DNA of 64,000 bases from Verrucomicrobiota bacterium (GTDB lineage: Bacteria > Verrucomicrobiota > Verrucomicrobiia > Limisphaerales > J093): assembly GCA_029556615.1 (NCBI GenBank), contig JAKQDD010000105.1, forward strand, positions 1-64,000, in the 5' to 3' direction. The position numbers and the translations under genes are program-made. A model generated the notes under the pieces. The model was not told the origin of the DNA and made no database searches. It worked only from the letters and a program-made list of their open reading frames with translations. Below are positions 34,100 to 43,025 of this stretch, piece after piece (positions within the stretch are counted from its first letter, which is position 1; each line of letters opens with the position of its first letter).

Positions 34100-34104
34100 A
34101 TTTC

Positions 34105-34190
34105 TAGCGAGGCGCGGAGGCAGGGTCTCCCGCTGCCCCCACGGTTCTTTGGACTGCATGTTTCATCGGTCTGAGGCGGCGCCTCGCTAG
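34105..34190 (+). repeat. Composite repeat, module B core iii
   Basis: TAGCGAGGCGCGGAGGCAGG through CATCGGTCTGAGG to GCGCCTCGCTAG, with the core iii block CACGGTTCTTTGGACTGCATG. The stop codon of gnd on the minus strand (34187-34189) is the TAG at its right end. Confidence 0.85.
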
Positions 34191-35644
34191 ACCGTGTAGG
34201 TGCTCGAGGCGGTGGTACCGCCGCGGCCGGTCCAGTTCGTGTGGTGGGGAGTGGCGTCAGGCGGATCGTCGATCCGGCGGTAGGTGTGGGCGCCGAAGTA
34301 ATCCCGCTGGGCCTGCAGGAGGTTGGCCGGCAGTCGCTCGCTGCGGAAGCCGTCGTAGAACGCCAGGGCGGTGCTGAACGCCGGCACCGGGATTCCCTTG
34401 CGCACGGCGGTGCTGACCACCTTGCGCCAGGAGCGCTGGCAGCTCCGGATCGCCTTCTTGAAGAACGGGTCGAGGAGCAGATTCGTCAGCTGCGGGTTCC
34501 GATCGAAGGCCTTTTTGATTTCGCCCAGGAACGCGCTGCGGATGATGCAGCCGCCGCGCCACATGAGGGCGATGCCGCCGTAGTTGAGGTTCCACTGGTG
34601 CTGTTGTGCAGCGGCGCGCATCAGCATGTAGCCCTGGGCGTAGCTCACGATCTTCGAGGCGTACAACGCCCGGCGGATATCGCCGACGAAGGCCTGGCGG
34701 TCGCCGGCGATGCGCGGGGCGGGGCCTTTGAAGACGCGGGCTGCCGCGACGCGCTCGGCTTTCATGGCGGAGACGCACCGGGCATAGACCGCCTCGGCGA
34801 TCAGCGTAATCGGGATCCCCAGGTCCTGCGAGGAGATGACCGTCCATTTGCCGGTCCCCTTCTGGCCTGCCGTATCGAGGATCTTGTCCACGAGCGGCTG
34901 GCCGTCCGTGTCCCGGAACGCGAGGATATCGCGGGTGATCTCGATGAGGTAGGAATCGAGCTCGCCGAGGTTCCACTCCGCGAACACGGCGTGCATGTCG
35001 TCTGCGGTCATGTCGAGGCCATCCCGCATCAGGTGGTACGCCTCGCAGATGAGCTGCATGTCGCCGTACTCGATTCCGTTGTGGACCATTTTGACGTAAT
35101 GGCCCGCGCCGTTCTCGCCCACCCAATCGCAGCACGGGGTGCCATCGGCGACTTTGGCGGCGACGGCCTGGAAGATCGGCTGGACGTGCGGCCACGCCGC
35201 CGGGGATCCTCCCGGCATGATGGACGGTCCGCGGCGGGCTCCCTCCTCGCCGCCGGACACGCCGGTGCCGATGTAGAGCAGGCCTTTGGATTCCACGTGG
35301 CGTGTCCGTCGGATGGTGTCCTCGAACAGCGAGTTGCCGCCGTCCATGATGATGTCGCCCGGCTCGAGCACCCCCAGCAGCGTCTCGATGAACTCGTCGA
35401 CGGCCGCTCCCGCCTTGACCATGAGCATGACCCGGCGGGGGCGTTTCAGCAGACGGACCATCTCCTCGAGGGAATGCGCCCCGAGGACCCTGGTCCCCTT
35501 CGCTTCGCGGGCGAGGAAGTCATCGACCTTCGACACCGTCCGGTTGAACGCGACCACGGTGAATCCGTGGTCGTTCATGTTGAGAATCAGGTTCTGGCCC
35601 ATCACGGCCAGACCGATCACGGCAATATCAGCTTGAGCGTCCAT
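34187..35644 (-). CDS. gnd: 6-phosphogluconate dehydrogenase (decarboxylating)
   Basis: Oxidises 6-phosphogluconate to ribulose 5-phosphate with NADP+ in the pentose phosphate pathway. The 485-aa protein has the dinucleotide-binding start IAVIGLAVMGQNLILN, the substrate region GGEEGARRGPSIMPGG, the catalytic Lys/Asn segment GHYVKMVHNGIEYGDMQ, and the C-terminal domain with YFGAHTYRRID. The start at 35644 gives the standard N-terminus. The final residues (STYTV) run into a module B repeat that supplies the TAG stop. lpxI lies upstream on the same strand after 56 bp. Confidence 0.97.
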   Translation of the reverse strand: MDAQADIAVIGLAVMGQNLILNMNDHGFTVVAFNRTVSKVDDFLAREAKGTRVLGAHSLEEMVRLLKRPRRVMLMVKAGAAVDEFIETLLGVLEPGDIIMDGGNSLFEDTIRRTRHVESKGLLYIGTGVSGGEEGARRGPSIMPGGSPAAWPHVQPIFQAVAAKVADGTPCCDWVGENGAGHYVKMVHNGIEYGDMQLICEAYHLMRDGLDMTADDMHAVFAEWNLGELDSYLIEITRDILAFRDTDGQPLVDKILDTAGQKGTGKWTVISSQDLGIPITLIAEAVYARCVSAMKAERVAAARVFKGPAPRIAGDRQAFVGDIRRALYASKIVSYAQGYMLMRAAAQQHQWNLNYGGIALMWRGGCIIRSAFLGEIKKAFDRNPQLTNLLLDPFFKKAIRSCQRSWRKVVSTAVRKGIPVPAFSTALAFYDGFRSERLPANLLQAQRDYFGAHTYRRIDDPPDATPHHTNWTGRGGTTASSTYTV

Positions 35645-35700
35645 GTGTGGATACGGGCAGCGGCGGCGACGTTCGCGGACCGCATGAGGCCCGGACGATC

Positions 35701-36570
35701 CTACACGACCGGCGCGGTGGTTCCAGCAGATTCCTCCGGGGCTGGCGCAGCGGCGGCGGCGACCAGGCTGAGGCGGTGGCGTTCGACGAGGGCGTCGACG
35801 GCCTCTCGCTCGAGGAGCAGCGTCTTGCCGGGTTCGACGGCGAGCACCGCGACACCGGCGGCGGCGCAGGTCTCGATCGTCTGCCGTCCGACGCACGGGA
35901 TGTCGAACCGCAGGTCGTGGTTCGCCTTGGCGACCTTGACCGCCACGGCGCCGCGGTCGGGTCCGGACAGCTCTCCCCCGCGGGCCAGGCAGCGGTCGGT
36001 CCCTTCGAATCCTTCCACAGCCAACACGGTGCCGGCCTTGACCACGACCGTCTGTCCGATCTCGAGGCGGGAGACCTCCTTCGCGATCCGGAACCCGAAC
36101 CCGACATCGGCGATCTGCTCGGCCGAGAGCGTCCGGCCCAGCCGGAAGCCTGGCCCCGGCATGTGGGAGCTCAACCAGGGGACCGGTTCGACCAGGGTCA
36201 CGCCGTCCTTGGCCAATTCCTCGGCGACCGCTCCGAAGACCGTGTGGGCGTTCCGCTCCCGCAAGCGCATGAGCACTCCCATCCCCCGCAGATCAAGGCG
36301 CACCTCGAAGAGGTTCCTGGGCGCCACCTGGCCGAGCATGACGCAGTGCCGGAGCCCGCGCTTGCTGAACGCGCCGATGAGCTTTCCCAGCTGGCCGACG
36401 CGGATCCAGATCAATTCGTCGACGAGCGATGCCAGGGCGGGGTCGGTTTCCCCCTCGAACCCGACCGCCACGAGCCGCGCGACGCCCCGGGCGCGGGCTT
36501 CGCGCGCGAAGAGCAGCGGCAGCGACCGGCTTCCCGCGATCAGGCCGAGCTCGGTGGGCAAGGCAGTCAT
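35701..36570 (-). CDS. lpxI: UDP-2,3-diacylglucosamine pyrophosphatase LpxI
   Basis: LpxI hydrolyses UDP-2,3-diacylglucosamine to lipid X and UMP in lipid A synthesis, replacing LpxH in many bacteria. The 289-aa protein (former DUF1009) has the N-terminal LGLIAGSRSLPLLFAREARA, GQLGKLIGAFSKRGL and the C-terminal domain with VVKAGTVLAVEGFEGTDRCL and FDIPCVGRQTIETC. This supports an outer membrane with lipid A. The start at 36570 gives the family N-terminus. It is divergent from the tandem hydrolase gene, with 123 bp between starts, and is followed by gnd. Confidence 0.93.
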   Translation of the reverse strand: MTALPTELGLIAGSRSLPLLFAREARARGVARLVAVGFEGETDPALASLVDELIWIRVGQLGKLIGAFSKRGLRHCVMLGQVAPRNLFEVRLDLRGMGVLMRLRERNAHTVFGAVAEELAKDGVTLVEPVPWLSSHMPGPGFRLGRTLSAEQIADVGFGFRIAKEVSRLEIGQTVVVKAGTVLAVEGFEGTDRCLARGGELSGPDRGAVAVKVAKANHDLRFDIPCVGRQTIETCAAAGVAVLAVEPGKTLLLEREAVDALVERHRLSLVAAAAAPAPEESAGTTAPVV

Positions 36571-36693
36571 GAGACGAGCGTAGCGTCGGCGATGCGCCCG
36601 GGGAAGCGGTTTTGGTCTCCTGGTTTCATTTGCCAGCGCTGTCGGGCCTGCAGTAAGAATGACGGAGGGAGCCGGCGTGCTCCCCGCCATCCC

Positions 36694-39057
36694 ATGACGC
36701 TTCTCAATCAAGCAGGTGCAATTCAGGAACCTCGAGGTCGCAGGCGATTGCGTGCAGCATTCTGCAGCGTGCTCCTTGCCGTGCTTGCCCCGGGGGCCGA
36801 CGCGGCCGCCGGAGAGGCTCCGTCCCCCGTGGCGGAGGGGCTCGGGACGGCGGGGACGCCGCAGGCGGCGTTGGCGGAGCTGAGGCGCCTGTTGCCCGCC
36901 AGCGCACCGTGGGAGCGGTGGCTCGAGCGAACGGGGGAATTGCCTCCGGCCTTCGACCAGCTTCCCGCCCGTCGGTTGCTGCCGGATCCGCTCCGGTTCG
37001 AGGATGGGCGGGCGATTCGCCGGCGCGGCCAGTGGCCGGCGCGGCGGGCCGAATTGCTGCGGCTATTCGAGCATTACGTTACGGGGGCCTGGCCGCCGGC
37101 GCCGGCCTGGCGCGTGGCGGAGCGGCGCGTGGACCCGGGGGCGCACGGCGTGGCGGTCGAATCGGTGACGCTCGAGTTCGGGCCGGGGTATCAGGCGCGC
37201 CTGCACCTCGACCTGATGCTGCCCGGGCGCGGGTATCCGGCGCCGGTCTTTCTGACGCAGGAGAACCACCGGCGCTGGGCGGCGATTGCGGTCAGCCGGG
37301 GCTACGTGGGCGTTGTCTACGCGGGAGCGGACGTGCGGGATGACACGGGGGATTGGGTGGCGTTGTGGCCGGAGGCGGACTGGACGAAACTCCAGCGGCG
37401 GGCGTGGGCGGCGAGCCGGTGCCTTGACTATCTCGAGACCCGGCCCGAGGTGGACGCCGGGCGCATCGCGCTGACGGGTCATTCCCGGAATGGGAAAACG
37501 GCGCTGATGGCGGCCGCGTTCGATGATCGAATCGCCGCCGTGATTTCGAGCAGCTCCGGGGCGGGAGGCGCATGTCCGTACCGGTGGTTCTCGGAGGCGC
37601 AGTTTGGCGAAGGCATCGAGTTGATCACCCGTTCGTTTCCGGACTGGCTGCATCCCCGGTTGCGGTTTTTTGTCGGGCGCGAGCATCGGCTGCCGATTGA
37701 CCAGCATGAACTGGTGGCGTGCATCGCGCCGCGGCGGTGCCTGATCTCGACCGCGCTGAACGACAATGTCGAGAGTGCCTGGGCCGTCGAGCAGACGTAC
37801 CACGCTGCGCTGCCGGTGTTTCGGTTGCTGGGTGTGGAGGATCATCTGGGCCTTCGCTATCGCGACGGGCCGCACGCGACCCGGGCGGAGGACATCGAGG
37901 CTTATCTGGACTGGCTGGACGCGGGTTTTGGTCGACGGAAGGCGGGGAAGACCATGGCGTCGACGGGGCCGAGCGCGCCGGTGTTTCCGACCTACGCGGA
38001 GTGGCAGAAGCTCAGCGGGGAGCCGGGGGAGCCGCGTCGGGCTGCATGGCGGGGCAGGGTGGCTTTGGGGGTGCCTGCGGGGCCTCCGGCTGCGGAGGGA
38101 GGCGACGGCGGCTGGGATCGGGCTCGGGCGGAGCTGCTCGAGCGCGTCGGCTGGGTGTTGGGCGACGCGCCGCCCCTGGCGGCGGTGGAGGCAGGGGCGT
38201 ATGGGGCGGAGCCGAAGCCGGTGGCCACGCTCCTGAATCGGGCGACACCGCCCTCCTGGCTGCACAAGGAGAGTCTGAATTTTGGCAATGCGGTGACGGG
38301 GGATCTTTACCATCGCACGAACGTGTTGGGGACGGATCGGCGACTGCCGGTGCTGATCTGGCTCCATCCCATCTCGGTGTCGCACGGCTACACGGCCGGC
38401 TATTTCCGCGGGGAACAGCCCCATGTATCCCTGGCGCGGAGCGGCTGCGCCGTGTTCGCCTTCGATCAGATCGGCAACGGCTCGCGGATTGCCGAGGTCC
38501 GGGACTTCTACCGCCGGTACCCGCGGTGGTCGCTACTGGGGAAGACCGTTGCCGACGTGCGAGCGGCGGTCGATGCGCTCGAGCGGCATCCCCGGGTGGA
38601 TCCGGCCCAGATCTTCCTGGTTGGGTATGGGGTGGGCGGTTGGGTGGCGATGCATGCGGCGGCCGTGGACTCGCGGGTGGCGGGGGTGGTCTCGCTGGCT
38701 GGCGCGCTGCCCTTGCGGGCCGACGGTCCGGGAAAGCCCAGCAGCGCCCTGGCCACCGTGTCGCGGCTCTATCCCCTGGCGCCGCGCCTGGGCACGTTTG
38801 TGGGACGGGAAGACCAGATGCCGTACACGGATGCGGAACTGATGGCTTTGATTGCGCCCCGGCCGCTGCTGGTCATCACGCCGGGGCTGACGGATCGGTC
38901 GGAATTCGACGAACTGCGGTCCTGTGTTGAGGAGGCGCGGCAGGTGTACGCGCGGCTCGGGGCTGGCGAGGCGTTGGTGTTTCAGCGGACGGACGACTAC
39001 CACCGGTTTTCTCCGGAGCTGATCTGGTGTTTGTGCGGGGTGGAAACCGTGCGCTGA
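36694..39057 (+). CDS. Exported tandem alpha/beta hydrolase, first half CE15-like, second half lacking the Ser nucleophile
   Basis: A 787-aa protein with a signal-like N-terminus (LRAAFCSVLLAVLAPGADA) and two alpha/beta hydrolase domains. The first (about 60-420) resembles glucuronoyl esterases (CE15): the nucleophile elbow is GHSRNGKTAL with Ser264, and a likely His lies in YRDGPHATRAED. The second (about 450-785) has the same order of elements, but the elbow reads LVGYGVGGWVAM, with Gly646 (codon GGG) where Ser is expected; its late His region YHRFSPE remains. The second half may be a pseudoenzyme for substrate binding. Glucuronoyl esterases cleave lignin-glucuronoxylan links; this substrate is inferred only. 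Start at 36694; a longer open frame upstream crosses lpxI antisense. Confidence 0.85.
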   Translation: MTLLNQAGAIQEPRGRRRLRAAFCSVLLAVLAPGADAAAGEAPSPVAEGLGTAGTPQAALAELRRLLPASAPWERWLERTGELPPAFDQLPARRLLPDPLRFEDGRAIRRRGQWPARRAELLRLFEHYVTGAWPPAPAWRVAERRVDPGAHGVAVESVTLEFGPGYQARLHLDLMLPGRGYPAPVFLTQENHRRWAAIAVSRGYVGVVYAGADVRDDTGDWVALWPEADWTKLQRRAWAASRCLDYLETRPEVDAGRIALTGHSRNGKTALMAAAFDDRIAAVISSSSGAGGACPYRWFSEAQFGEGIELITRSFPDWLHPRLRFFVGREHRLPIDQHELVACIAPRRCLISTALNDNVESAWAVEQTYHAALPVFRLLGVEDHLGLRYRDGPHATRAEDIEAYLDWLDAGFGRRKAGKTMASTGPSAPVFPTYAEWQKLSGEPGEPRRAAWRGRVALGVPAGPPAAEGGDGGWDRARAELLERVGWVLGDAPPLAAVEAGAYGAEPKPVATLLNRATPPSWLHKESLNFGNAVTGDLYHRTNVLGTDRRLPVLIWLHPISVSHGYTAGYFRGEQPHVSLARSGCAVFAFDQIGNGSRIAEVRDFYRRYPRWSLLGKTVADVRAAVDALERHPRVDPAQIFLVGYGVGGWVAMHAAAVDSRVAGVVSLAGALPLRADGPGKPSSALATVSRLYPLAPRLGTFVGREDQMPYTDAELMALIAPRPLLVITPGLTDRSEFDELRSCVEEARQVYARLGAGEALVFQRTDDYHRFSPELIWCLCGVETVR

Positions 39058-39118
39058 GGCGGAGCCAGGCTGCTCCGGCGAATGCTGTAGGGTGGTATCC
39101 AGAAAGGGAATTCGAGCC

Positions 39119-39880
39119 ATGAAGAAGATCATCGTGGTGGTGGTGTTGTTGGCGGTGTTGCTGCTGGGTGTTCTGGTCGCGGTGCCCTTGTTTTTCATCG
39201 ACCCGCTGATCAAGGCCGGGGTCGAGGCCGCAGGCCCCAGAGTCGCCAGGGTCGACATCAAGCTGTCAAGCGTCCGGCTCTCGCTCTTCTCCGGCAGCGG
39301 CGAAGTGCGCGGTTTGGTGATTGGGAATCCCGAAGGGTACAAGACGCCCTCGGCGATTCAGGTGGGCCACGCCGAGGTGGCGCTCGAGCCCCGGTCGCTG
39401 TTTTCGGACAAGATCGTCGTGCGCCGTGTGACTCTGGTGTCGCCTGAGATCACGTTCGAAGGAGGGCCGGCGAACAACAACCTGAAGCGGATCATGGAGA
39501 ACATCCAGGCGGCTGCCGGGGGGCCCTCGACTGCCGCTCCGGGCGAGGGGCCGGTCAAGAAGCTTCAGATCGACGAGTTCACGCTCACGGGAGGCAAGGT
39601 GAACGTGAGCACGGCCCTGCTGGGCGGGAAGGCGTTGTCGGTGCCGCTGCCGGACATTCAATTGCGCGGTCTGGGCACGAGCTCGGAGGGGATCACCGGC
39701 GCCGAGGTCATGCGTCGGGTGTTCAGCGAATTGCTCGGGAGAGTCACGTCCTCGGTCGCCGGCGTCGCGGGCAAGGCCGGCCAGCAGGCGGTGGATGCCG
39801 CGACGGCAGTGGGCGGGAGCGCCTCGCTAGGGATCGACGAGATCACCAAGGGCGTGGGCGGCCTGCTCAAGAAGAAGTAA
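39119..39880 (+). CDS. AsmA-like membrane-anchored protein
   Basis: The 253-aa protein has an N-terminal membrane segment (KKIIVVVVLLAVLLLGVLVA) and then an AsmA-like N-terminal beta region: VDIKLSSVRLSLFSGSGEVR, GLVIGNPEGYKTPSAIQVGH, and a segment on ordering of variable parts (RVTLVSPEITFEGG). AsmA-like proteins span the periplasm and are linked to lipid transport to the outer membrane; this one is short and ends with an Ala/Gly-rich amphipathic helix region and KKK. It follows the tandem hydrolase by about 60 bp. Function inferred only from fold. Confidence 0.78.
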   Translation: MKKIIVVVVLLAVLLLGVLVAVPLFFIDPLIKAGVEAAGPRVARVDIKLSSVRLSLFSGSGEVRGLVIGNPEGYKTPSAIQVGHAEVALEPRSLFSDKIVVRRVTLVSPEITFEGGPANNNLKRIMENIQAAAGGPSTAAPGEGPVKKLQIDEFTLTGGKVNVSTALLGGKALSVPLPDIQLRGLGTSSEGITGAEVMRRVFSELLGRVTSSVAGVAGKAGQQAVDAATAVGGSASLGIDEITKGVGGLLKKK

Positions 39881-39932
39881 CAGCGAGCCCAATCTCCTTC
39901 AGCAAGACCGGGGTCGTGGTTGGGACAGAGCC

Positions 39933-40922
39933 TTACCTCGCCTTGAGGTGGATGTTTCCGGCGCTGGTCCGCAGGCGCAGGGTGCGGCCGCCCTGGCCGA
40001 GTTTACCTTCCAGCGCGCCTCGTTTCTGTTCGCCCTGCACCACGATGGACAGGTCGGTCCTCACGGTGCCGCCGGCGGTTGCGGCGTCGATCTCGGCCGA
40101 GCATGTCCGTGGCACCTGAAGCTCGATGCTCCCGGCTGCGGTCTCGAGCGAACAGTCGGTCTCCGGCGAACCGGTGAGGGTGGCGCTGATGGATCCCCCG
40201 GCGGTGCGGGCGTGCAGGGGGCCGGTGCACTCGTCGAGGGTGATGCCGCCCCCGGCGGTCTCGGCGCGGACGCCAGCGCCGGCCTGCCGGATTCGGATCG
40301 AGCCGCCAGCGGTTTCGGCGACCGCGTCGCCGCCTGCGGTTCCGATGTCGATGGATCCTCCTGCCGTGCGGGCATCGACGCGCGCGGCGGCGGCGGCGAT
40401 GGTGATGCTGCCGCCGGCGGTTCGGGCCCAGACGGTGTCGTCGATCTTGCCGGTCTTGATGTTGCCGCCGGCGGTTTGGGCGCGGAGGGTGCCGGTGAGG
40501 TCACCCACGGTGATCGAGCCTCCTGCGGTTTGGAGGTCGAGGTTGAACCGCCTTGGCACTTGGACGACGTAACGCACCTGGAGCTCGGGCGACTGGCGCA
40601 GGAACCCGCCGAGCTTCCCACGGAACCTGGCGCGGACCGTCACCTGGGGGCCCTCGGCCGCGAAGGTCAGTTCGTGGTTCTTGAGGGTTTCCTCGGCCCG
40701 GGTGGCGGTGGGGGCCTTGACGGTTCGCTGCACCCGGATCTCGACCTGATCGCCGTCGCCGGTCTTGATGTCGATCGACCCTCGGTCGGAGTCGATGACG
40801 AGTTTGCCTCCCGCCGGCGCGGGGAAGGACTTGACCATGGTATCGTCGATTTCGGCGGCGCGCAGGGCGCAGGCGAACCCGAGGGCGGCCGTCAGGCCGG
40901 CAAGACAGACTAGGTTTTTCAT
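39933..40922 (-). CDS. Exported DUF4097 beta-repeat protein
   Basis: The 329-aa protein has a signal peptide (LVCLAGLTAALGFACALRAA) and a DUF4097-type repeat region. From about residue 130 to 300 there are nine or so units ending in TAGGSI or a close variant (TAGGNI, TAGGGI, TAAGSI, TAGGTV), spaced 15-22 residues apart, which should form a right-handed beta solenoid. The codons of the repeats are also similar (GCCGCCGGCGGT-type runs on the opposite strand), suggesting recent duplication. Function unknown; surface or periplasmic location inferred. It converges with the AsmA-like gene. Confidence 0.85.
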   Translation of the reverse strand: MKNLVCLAGLTAALGFACALRAAEIDDTMVKSFPAPAGGKLVIDSDRGSIDIKTGDGDQVEIRVQRTVKAPTATRAEETLKNHELTFAAEGPQVTVRARFRGKLGGFLRQSPELQVRYVVQVPRRFNLDLQTAGGSITVGDLTGTLRAQTAGGNIKTGKIDDTVWARTAGGSITIAAAAARVDARTAGGSIDIGTAGGDAVAETAGGSIRIRQAGAGVRAETAGGGITLDECTGPLHARTAGGSISATLTGSPETDCSLETAAGSIELQVPRTCSAEIDAATAGGTVRTDLSIVVQGEQKRGALEGKLGQGGRTLRLRTSAGNIHLKAR

Positions 40923-40966
40923 GATAGAACCTCTTTCAGAACACCGGAGGGGCGGCCGGTGTTTCT

Positions 40967-41145
40967 ACAGTCCTCGACTTTTGGAACGCGTGGTCAGCAG
41001 GTCAATCCTTCGTCCCTCCGGCTGCAGCCTCCCTTCCTTTCGTCGAGGACTCTCTGATAGCGAGGCCCGGAGGCAGGGTGCCCCGCTGCCCCCCCCAGTT
41101 CCTCTGGACGGCGTGCTTCATTGGTCCTGAGGCGCCCCCCGCTGG
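40967..41145 (+). repeat. Composite repeat (A plus B core iii), diverged
   Basis: Module A runs from ACAGTCCTCGACTTTTGGAA to CGTCGAGGACTCT at about 41053, followed by module B core iii (GGACGGCGTGCTTCATTGG) ending in a degenerate GGCGCCCCCCGCTGG. The A interior has drifted from the other copies. It lies between the DUF4097 5' end and the pseudopilin gene. Confidence 0.8.
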
Positions 41146-41213
41146 TTCTTCAGACTTGACCGCGGGGAGCATCCGTACGAGAAGCACTCAGCCGGAAGGC
41201 GTTTGGGGGATAC

Positions 41214-42083
41214 ATGAGTAAGGGGTGCAGTACCGCCGGGAAGTGCGTACAGGATCTCAGACGGTCCGGAGACGCCGAGGGCGCGTTCACGCTCATCGAG
41301 TTGCTGGTCGTGATCGCGATCATCGCCATTCTGGCGGGCATGCTGCTCCCCGCTCTCGCCAAGGCCAAGACCAAGGCCCAGGGTATTCTCTGCATGGGGA
41401 ACGGGAGGCAGATGATGACCGCCTGGCGGCTCTACGTCGATGATTACCAGGACAAGCTGCCCTCGGCCTACCAGGGGCCGGGGGAATGGGTGAGCGGGGA
41501 TCTGGACTTCAGTTCCGGCAATCCCAGCAACTGGGACATCGAGCGGGACCTTATGAAGAGTCCGCTCTGGCCTTATTGCGGCGGCACGGCGGGCATTTGG
41601 AAGTGTCCGGCCGACAAGTCCACCGTCAAGCCGGCCAGCGGGGCCTACGCCGGCCGTGTCATGCCCCGGGTACGCAGCATCTCGATGAACGCCTGGTTCA
41701 ACGGCTCGGATGCAGCCGCATTCGGCCCAGCCGGCTTCCTGGTCTACAAGAAGATGAGCGATCTTATTGACCCAGGGCCGAGCATGACCTGGGCGTTTCT
41801 GGACGAGCGCGAGGACAGCATCAACGACGGCGAGTTTGTGGTCGGCATGTTCGGCTATCCGGACCATCCCAGCCAGTGGCGTATGGTTGATTACCCGGCC
41901 AGTTACCACAACCGCGCCGCCGGTTTCGCCTTTGCCGACGGGCACTCTGAGATCAAGAAGTGGCAGGACCCGAGAACTTGTCCGGTCCTGAAGAAGGGGC
42001 AGGGACTCTCGTTGAACGTCGGCAGTGCCAACAACCCGGACGTGTTCTGGATGATGGAACGTACGACCCGGAAGACGAACTGA
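41214..42083 (+). CDS. Type II secretion-type pseudopilin with H-x9-DG motif
   Basis: The 289-aa protein carries a prepilin signal: GAFTLIELLVVIAIIAILAG, cleaved before Phe with Glu at +5. The C-terminal part has the H-x9-DG motif (HNRAAGFAFADG) that marks the large pseudopilin families of Verrucomicrobia and Planctomycetes. It is encoded alone, with no secretion genes nearby; such isolated copies are common in these phyla. GGGGGA nine bases before ATG may be the ribosome-binding site. A role in a secretion pseudopilus is inferred from the N-terminus only. Confidence 0.9.
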   Translation: MSKGCSTAGKCVQDLRRSGDAEGAFTLIELLVVIAIIAILAGMLLPALAKAKTKAQGILCMGNGRQMMTAWRLYVDDYQDKLPSAYQGPGEWVSGDLDFSSGNPSNWDIERDLMKSPLWPYCGGTAGIWKCPADKSTVKPASGAYAGRVMPRVRSISMNAWFNGSDAAAFGPAGFLVYKKMSDLIDPGPSMTWAFLDEREDSINDGEFVVGMFGYPDHPSQWRMVDYPASYHNRAAGFAFADGHSEIKKWQDPRTCPVLKKGQGLSLNVGSANNPDVFWMMERTTRKTN

Positions 42084-42150
42084 CCGGGCTGTTTCCCGTG
42101 GTCCTGTGCGCCGGCTGGACAGGCGCGGGGTGTGGTGGCAGTTTCCCGCG

Positions 42151-43005
42151 GTGTCGACGGACAAACTCAGGATGTTGAAGGCGTTGTTGCGCGGGTATGG
42201 GTCGTGCGTGGTGGCCTATTCCGGGGGGGTGGACTCGGTGTTCCTGGCCTATGTGGCCCATGAGGTCCTTGGGGACCGGATGTTGGCGGCGATTGCCGAT
42301 TCGCCCAGCCTGCCGCGGCGCGAGTTGCAGGAGGCTCTCACCCTGGCCGAGCGCCATGGAATCCCCGTCCGCGTCGTGCGCACGCAAGAGTTCGCCAACC
42401 CGCACTACGTGGCCAATCCGGAGAACCGCTGTTACTTCTGCAAGCGCGAGTTGTTTGTCGAACTCGTTCCAATTGCCCGGGAGGGCGGCTTTGCGGTGAT
42501 TGCCTATGGCGAGAATGCGAGCGACACCGGCGATCACCGTCCCGGCGCGGGCGCCGCGGCGGAGTTCCAGGTGCGCGCCCCGCTGAAGGAGGCGGGTTTG
42601 ACGAAGGAGGACATCCGGGCGTTGTCGGCGCAGTCGGGGCTCCCCACGGCGGACAAGCCGCAGATGGCCTGTTTGAGCTCTCGCGTGCCGTATGGGGAAG
42701 CGGTGACGCCGCAGAAGCTGCAGATGATCGAGGACGCCGAGGTGGTTCTCAGGGATCTTGGATTCCACGATGTCCGGGTTCGGCACCACGAGCTAAAGCC
42801 GGTGCCGGGTCAACCGGAGCGGCATCTTGCGCGCATCGAAGTGGGGTCGGCGGAGCTGGCGCACCTGCTGGAGGAGGAGTTGCGGACCCGAGTGACCGAC
42901 GCGTTGCGCCGGCTGGGCTATTCGCAGGTGACACTCGATTTGCGCGGCTATCGCCGGGGCAGCGTCAACGAGGGGCATGGTCTGACACCCCCCGTCGGCG
43001 GTTGA
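42151..43005 (+). CDS. larE: ATP-dependent sulfur transferase LarE
   Basis: LarE sulfurates the nickel-pincer cofactor precursor for lactate racemase-type enzymes. The 284-aa protein has the PP-loop SGGVDS (residues 24-29), ENRCYFCKRELF, DTGDHRPG, and QMACLSSRVPYG with Cys174, equivalent to the sacrificial Cys of Lactobacillus plantarum LarE. The start is uncertain: GTG at 42151 gives the family N-terminus, and GTG at 42106 or ATG at 42172 are alternatives. No larB, larC or larA gene is nearby. The C-terminal codons lie in a hairpin shared with the convergent thrH gene. Confidence 0.9.
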   Translation: MSTDKLRMLKALLRGYGSCVVAYSGGVDSVFLAYVAHEVLGDRMLAAIADSPSLPRRELQEALTLAERHGIPVRVVRTQEFANPHYVANPENRCYFCKRELFVELVPIAREGGFAVIAYGENASDTGDHRPGAGAAAEFQVRAPLKEAGLTKEDIRALSAQSGLPTADKPQMACLSSRVPYGEAVTPQKLQMIEDAEVVLRDLGFHDVRVRHHELKPVPGQPERHLARIEVGSAELAHLLEEELRTRVTDALRRLGYSQVTLDLRGYRRGSVNEGHGLTPPVGG

Positions 43006-43025
43006 GGAGGGGGGTGGGTGTCAGA
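42981..43025. terminator. Bidirectional hairpin between larE and thrH
   Basis: TCTGACACCCCCC and GGGGGGTGGGTGTCAGA are inverted repeats that flank the larE stop and reach into the last codons of thrH. The stem could stop transcription from both sides without a T-run, but it also encodes the end of both proteins. Confidence 0.55.

Noticed and set aside
35647..36693. N-terminal extension of the tandem hydrolase
   Set aside because: It crosses lpxI in antisense and lacks a signal peptide; the ATG at 36694 gives a proper signal-like start.
39823..39833. GCCTCGCTAGGG inside the AsmA-like gene, similar to a module B end
   Set aside because: Only about 10 bases match, they are in frame, and no other part of the repeat is nearby; chance match.
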